From NCBI GenBank assembly GCA_035374585.1, contig DAOSPF010000041.1, positions 1 through 30,481 on the forward strand: 30,481 nt of DNA, in the 5' to 3' direction. Source of the stretch: JAKPQD01 sp029572965. GTDB taxonomy: Bacteria; Bacteroidota; Bacteroidia; Bacteroidales; DTGW01. Of this stretch, positions 27,701 to 30,481 are shown one piece after another; position 1 is the first letter of the stretch; the number at the start of each line of letters is the position of its first letter. The notes below the pieces were generated by a model. It did not search any database. It saw nothing but the letters and a program-made list of their open reading frames with translations, and was not told where the DNA came from. A program made the position numbers and the translations under genes.

Positions 27701-29243
27701 CTTTGACTTCAAAGGCAAGTCTTTCGTCATCAACTTTGACTGTCCCATCGAATGTTTTATTATCGAGAGTTCCATTCCCGATAATGTCACGAAATTCAAT
27801 GTTTTTCAGGATTACGCTTTTGATATTCCAGTCAATCTGGGCAAAAATTTTGTTGCTTTCGGCCAAGAAACCTTTTGCATTTACAGAAAATTGAGTCTTT
27901 CCAACTATACTGTCTTTCATAAATAGTAAACCTGGCTCGAAATTATCGGAGCTTACGCTCCCAACAAAAGTAAGTTTCCTTTTTTTCTCAGGGTTTAACT
28001 GTATATCGGCTTTTAAATGCCCGTATGGCGTTTTAAAATCGCCAGATGTTTTGAAATTATTGATATACCCATCAAAATTACCAATAAAGCCAACTATTTT
28101 TAATTGTTTTACTATATCAGGAGTTTCAATTTTTTGATTATCAGGGAGTTTTATACTAACAATGTCGTCAATGTCAACATTCATGTTATCAACATCAATA
28201 TTCATGTAAGTTTTTTCAATGTCCGGTAACCCCTTGATGTTTGTATTTCCTTTAAAGAAAGTGTTTTTACCTATTTTGAAGTAAAATTTTTTACACTGAA
28301 AGTTTGAAATTTTGCCTTCAATTTTTCCTGAAACTTCGAAAATACTGTTCATCCCATATAGCGAAGTTGCAAACATAGAAATATCGGCCATCGAGCAAGA
28401 TGATTTTTTTATTTTAGCATCTATATCGACTTTGTTTTCTATGTACTTAAAATCACCAAACTTGGCAAAATCAAAATAAAGCATATATGCTTCAATGTTG
28501 GAACGGTCGGTTTCAATTTTCAGGTTATCAAAATGCAAACAGGAGCTTTTTATGGTCATTTTGCCTGTAAGCGATTTCAGCCTGAACCCAGATTGTTCCT
28601 GAAAGCACAGCTTGTTGATGTTGCAATAGAGTTTCCCATTGCTTATCATCATGTTTTTTATCCTGATATTCAGGCTGTCCAAGAACATATCCGAGAAGTT
28701 TACGCCAGTATCTTGCTTGGTTTTGTAATAATCATCGAGCCTGAAGGCTGAATTTTTCAAGCCTACCTGTTTAAACATAATAATCCAGCGTGAAGATGCG
28801 GTATCTGCAGTGTCTGTAAGATTGTCAATGATATATGTTATGTTCATATTTTTGAGCGAATCTGAGTAAAGATGAACATAGGCTTTTTCAAATTCAACTT
28901 TTGACAGGGCGATGTATTTTTTTTTGTATGAAATGTCCGAAATTCCAACAACAGTCTTTTTTGAATATATCAGGGTGTCTTTTCGCCAGTCTTTTATGAG
29001 TACATCTTTCAATACCACACGGTTTAGGAAGTCAATAGATACATAACCGACAGATATTTCCGTTCCGGCCTTGCTGCCCAGTATCGAAGCAATTTTTTGG
29101 GTGGCATAATTTTGTACACGGTTGGTTTGAAGCAATAAAAATACCAGCAAAGGTATTGCCAATACAGATAGGATGAAGATGCCGGTTATTTTGAGTATTT
29201 TTTTGATACCTTTGTCCAATTGCAACAGTTTTTCCGTTGGCAA
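24765..29243 (-). CDS. tamB: TamB-family translocation/assembly (AsmA-like, DUF490) protein
   Basis: A 1492-residue periplasm-spanning protein anchored in the inner membrane by one helix (about 17-39, KITGIFILSVLAIPLLVFLL), followed by an AsmA-like start (TQKIASILGSKAGTEISVGY). The body is a long run of beta-strand repeats of the type that forms a hydrophobic groove for moving phospholipid or outer-membrane proteins. The C-terminal TamB/DUF490 domain (about 1050-1450) includes LKLEIDEAGNFKIRGDYNIT and EGEYLFTLRNLISKKFILQ. The start is a TTG: bases 29241-29243 read CAA on the + strand, and no in-frame ATG precedes the membrane helix. No tamA/BamA-type gene is adjacent. It diverges from tsaD across only 54 bp. 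Confidence 0.92.
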   Translation of the reverse strand: MPTEKLLQLDKGIKKILKITGIFILSVLAIPLLVFLLLQTNRVQNYATQKIASILGSKAGTEISVGYVSIDFLNRVVLKDVLIKDWRKDTLIYSKKTVVGISDISYKKKYIALSKVEFEKAYVHLYSDSLKNMNITYIIDNLTDTADTASSRWIIMFKQVGLKNSAFRLDDYYKTKQDTGVNFSDMFLDSLNIRIKNMMISNGKLYCNINKLCFQEQSGFRLKSLTGKMTIKSSCLHFDNLKIETDRSNIEAYMLYFDFAKFGDFKYIENKVDIDAKIKKSSCSMADISMFATSLYGMNSIFEVSGKIEGKISNFQCKKFYFKIGKNTFFKGNTNIKGLPDIEKTYMNIDVDNMNVDIDDIVSIKLPDNQKIETPDIVKQLKIVGFIGNFDGYINNFKTSGDFKTPYGHLKADIQLNPEKKRKLTFVGSVSSDNFEPGLLFMKDSIVGKTQFSVNAKGFLAESNKIFAQIDWNIKSVILKNIEFRDIIGNGTLDNKTFDGTVKVDDERLAFEVKGNFNFSDTNPQFKFEANLEHANLLALNIMPQDSITNISFNVTANFKGNSINKFDGEIRLKEVNFEKKDKKLNINKIEVYTTDNQFSNDLQFRSDFLDATIFGRYDIADIPGAIIRTIRAFLPGSFYGYQSDEPLDDNEFMFNLKFKKTDSISKFFMPSVRISENSKISGLFFPADTSMRIMVQAQYLKIGNIVFDTIFVKAASRPDSLVLQVQTANLWFGPKIKMNKFYFDNSSKNDSSHILFFWKDSLKHKNKIKAEAWFTYTGPTQKPIWHFSSLPSNFYLLNENWQIGSLSLLFDSTGISFDKFAMYNGDKKIEITGKVSSSASDTLNAKFSDIDLTMLNFFMSGSNIFLNGKAKGQIAFTHPNNKAHINANININDFSLNHQIIGNTHAKLWWDPFAEKFYFTALASKENVPTLNTSGFITPATSEFNIETQLHSLSTKIFQPFVENLFHFHNGNINGQLYVKGKTDNPQISGICNVDSGDFTFIPFNTRYTFNSTIQFQNNNIIIAKTKVYDQKQQSFDFSGRVLSITRQPRFDLKLELKNNMVFNTSIPQAMPIYGTCYADGNVSITGTTDNLKIDITQAKTKEKTIVAIPLGLTDLSQSSFLRFKTIQKEEEHNVQKDLFEAKDEKKIRQKPLQLNIDLDATSDAELQLVFDPKVGDILYCRGNGNLKLEIDEAGNFKIRGDYNITEGEYLFTLRNLISKKFILQDGASITFGGNPLDATLNMQAIYKTKASIYPLTLDESSGSNDKKRIPVDCRLFVKGKLQNPDIRFDFDLPSASVADKDKVKSVVNTDQEMSQQFLSLLVMSSFMTPSNSGRSQGNSMGVDMASSSIEMLSGQISDMLSNLSDKFDVGVAYRPGDKTYTTNEVEVALSTQLFDDRVTINSSVDISNQENNNQKASNIVGDVNVEFKLTDKIKLKAFNRANDDPLQQDDIYTRGIGIVYREDFSNFKELKNKLFFKNKKAEKTDTLAKP

Positions 29244-29297
29244 TATAACGTAAAAAAAGCTAAAAATGGTTGCAAAAAATTCATAAATTGTTGGGAT

Positions 29298-30314
29298 ATG
29301 AGCGTTACAATTTTGGCCATCGAATCGTCCTGCGATGATACTTCAGCGGCAATTATCCGCGATGGGGTATTATTGTCTAATCTGATTGCCAGCCAGGAAA
29401 TACACAACTTGTACGGGGGCGTGGTGCCTGAGCTTGCATCAAGGGTGCACCAACAAAACATTGTACCTGTTGTTGATTTGGCTTTCAAACAAGCTCAAGT
29501 CGGCATTGACGAGATAAATGCTGTTGCTTTTACCCGGGGCCCAGGCCTGATGGGGTCTTTACTGGTAGGTACATCGTTTGCCAAAGGTTTTGCCTTATCC
29601 CGCAACATTCCACTTATTGATGTTAACCATCTGTTGGGGCATGTGCTTGTGCATTTTATCAAAGAAGCTGATAAACCTCATGTCCCTCCTTCTTTTCCTT
29701 TTCTTTGCCTGTTGGTTTCAGGCGGACATACACAGATTATTGTAGTTAAAAATCACCTTGAATACGAGATTATTGGCCAAACCATTGATGATGCTGCCGG
29801 TGAGGCCTTTGATAAATGTGCAAAAACAATCAACCTGCCTTATCCCGGAGGGCCGTTTATTGACAAACTCGCTCAACAGGGCAACCCCAATGCTTTTACT
29901 TTTGCAAAACCCAATATTGAAGACCTTGACTTTAGCTTCTCTGGCTTAAAGACTTCTTTTCTTTATTTTTTGCGTGACAGAATTCATGAAGACCCTGATT
30001 TTATTGAAAAAAACAAAGCCGATTTGTGTGCTTCCCTTCAATATACTATTGTAAAAATTTTGATAGACAAATTAGTGAAGGCCGCAAAGCTGACTGGGAT
30101 TAAAGATGTTGCCGTTGCTGGCGGTGTGGCTGCCAATTCGGGATTGCGTAATGCCTTAACAGACGTGGCTGTTGTAAAAAAATGGAACCTTTTTCTGCCT
30201 TCGTTGAAATTTACTACAGATAATGCCGCAATGATTGGTATTGTAGGGTATTACAAATACCTGGCCGGTGAATTCTCAGACCAGTCTATCTCGCCTGTTG
30301 CACGCATTAACTAA
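29298..30314 (+). CDS. tsaD: tRNA N6-adenosine threonylcarbamoyltransferase TsaD
   Basis: Transfers the threonylcarbamoyl group to A37 of tRNAs that read ANN codons, in the cytoplasm with TsaB and TsaE; universally conserved and usually essential. The 338-residue length is normal. It opens with SVTILAIESSCDDTSAAI of the ASKHA fold, carries the metal-binding HxxxH as His111/His115 in NHLLGH, then LLVSGGHTQIIVV, DDAAGEAFDKCAK, YPGGPFID, VAVAGGVAANSGLR and TDNAAMIG. The ATG at 29298 is chosen because the conserved N-terminus begins there; an upstream ATG at 29220 would add 26 unrelated residues and run into tamB. Its promoter must lie partly within the 5' end of tamB. Confidence 0.97.
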   Translation: MSVTILAIESSCDDTSAAIIRDGVLLSNLIASQEIHNLYGGVVPELASRVHQQNIVPVVDLAFKQAQVGIDEINAVAFTRGPGLMGSLLVGTSFAKGFALSRNIPLIDVNHLLGHVLVHFIKEADKPHVPPSFPFLCLLVSGGHTQIIVVKNHLEYEIIGQTIDDAAGEAFDKCAKTINLPYPGGPFIDKLAQQGNPNAFTFAKPNIEDLDFSFSGLKTSFLYFLRDRIHEDPDFIEKNKADLCASLQYTIVKILIDKLVKAAKLTGIKDVAVAGGVAANSGLRNALTDVAVVKKWNLFLPSLKFTTDNAAMIGIVGYYKYLAGEFSDQSISPVARIN

Positions 30315-30376
30315 GTTAAAACAGGCATAAATTCTTCTTTTCTATTAATTCGTAAAAAGGCTGTTGATACGAAAGA

Positions 30377-30481
30377 CTAATGGGGATATTGTTTTTCCCA
30401 ATGATAATCCGTTTCTTTTCTATCGTATCTCATTACTGTCCCATTAAAATCTAAAAGAGTTCTTTGAAAAGTTTGAAATTT
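30377..30481 (-). CDS. Possible 3' end of a further minus-strand gene (unidentified, partial)
   Basis: On the minus strand the frame entering at the window edge is open for 34 codons and stops with TAG at 30377-30379. The encoded end, with RTLLDFNGTVMRYDRKETD and HWEKQYPH, has a protein-like mix of charged and aromatic residues. It would converge on tsaD, leaving 62 bp between the stops. The stretch is short and the family is not recognised, so a chance open frame is possible. Confidence 0.35.
   Translation of the reverse strand, partial: KFQTFQRTLLDFNGTVMRYDRKETDYHWEKQYPH

Noticed and set aside
29220..29297. An upstream ATG at 29220 as the start of tsaD
   Set aside because: The 26 extra residues are unrelated to the family, and the conserved TsaD N-terminus begins at the ATG at 29298.

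Overview
The window comes from a free-living member of the Bacteroidota, probably class Bacteroidia. The DNA is AT-rich, has almost no Shine-Dalgarno sequences, and shows a TAnnTTTG-type -7 promoter element. Three secreted proteins end in type IX secretion (T9SS) sorting domains with a YPNP motif, and there is an ExbB/ExbD/TonB set beside a TamB homologue. The two family 5 glycoside hydrolases and the family 10 xylanase-type enzyme point to a plant-cell-wall degrader. No SusC/SusD pair is visible, so this is not a classical polysaccharide utilisation locus.

Left part (1-16105, all + strand): a tightly packed row of six genes. In order they are a membrane-bound SpoIIE-type protein phosphatase (5' end cut by the window), a protein with three TIR-like/Rossmann-like units, a STAND NTPase with a transmembrane helix, a 14-residue-periodic coiled coil and a seven-repeat WD40 propeller, an outer-membrane barrel protein, a lipoprotein predicted to be a seven-bladed propeller, and a 2449-residue T9SS surface protein. 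The second and third genes share one base (TGATG) and the fourth and fifth are 5 bp apart, so the first five look like one operon. Read together they would reach from the cytoplasm through both membranes to the surface. I regard this as the best candidate for an undescribed system. The surface gene carries a near-perfect 321-bp tandem duplication and is closed by a strong terminator.

Middle part (16142-22652): a membrane-spanning AraC-family regulator with a periplasmic beta-rich sensor, then two GH5 genes on the same strand (one lipoprotein, one T9SS cargo), then a convergent GH10 gene (T9SS cargo). The 332-bp gap in front of the first GH5 gene holds four GTAAA-centred direct repeats spaced 21, 22 and 21 bp, a good candidate operator for the regulator. 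Two back-to-back terminators separate the GH5 and GH10 genes.

Right part (22792-30481): on the minus strand, tamB, exbB, exbD and tonB, then divergent tsaD, an essential tRNA-modification gene on the + strand. The last 105 bases may hold the 3' end of a further minus-strand gene. No rRNA, tRNA, CRISPR array, transposase or integrase was seen.
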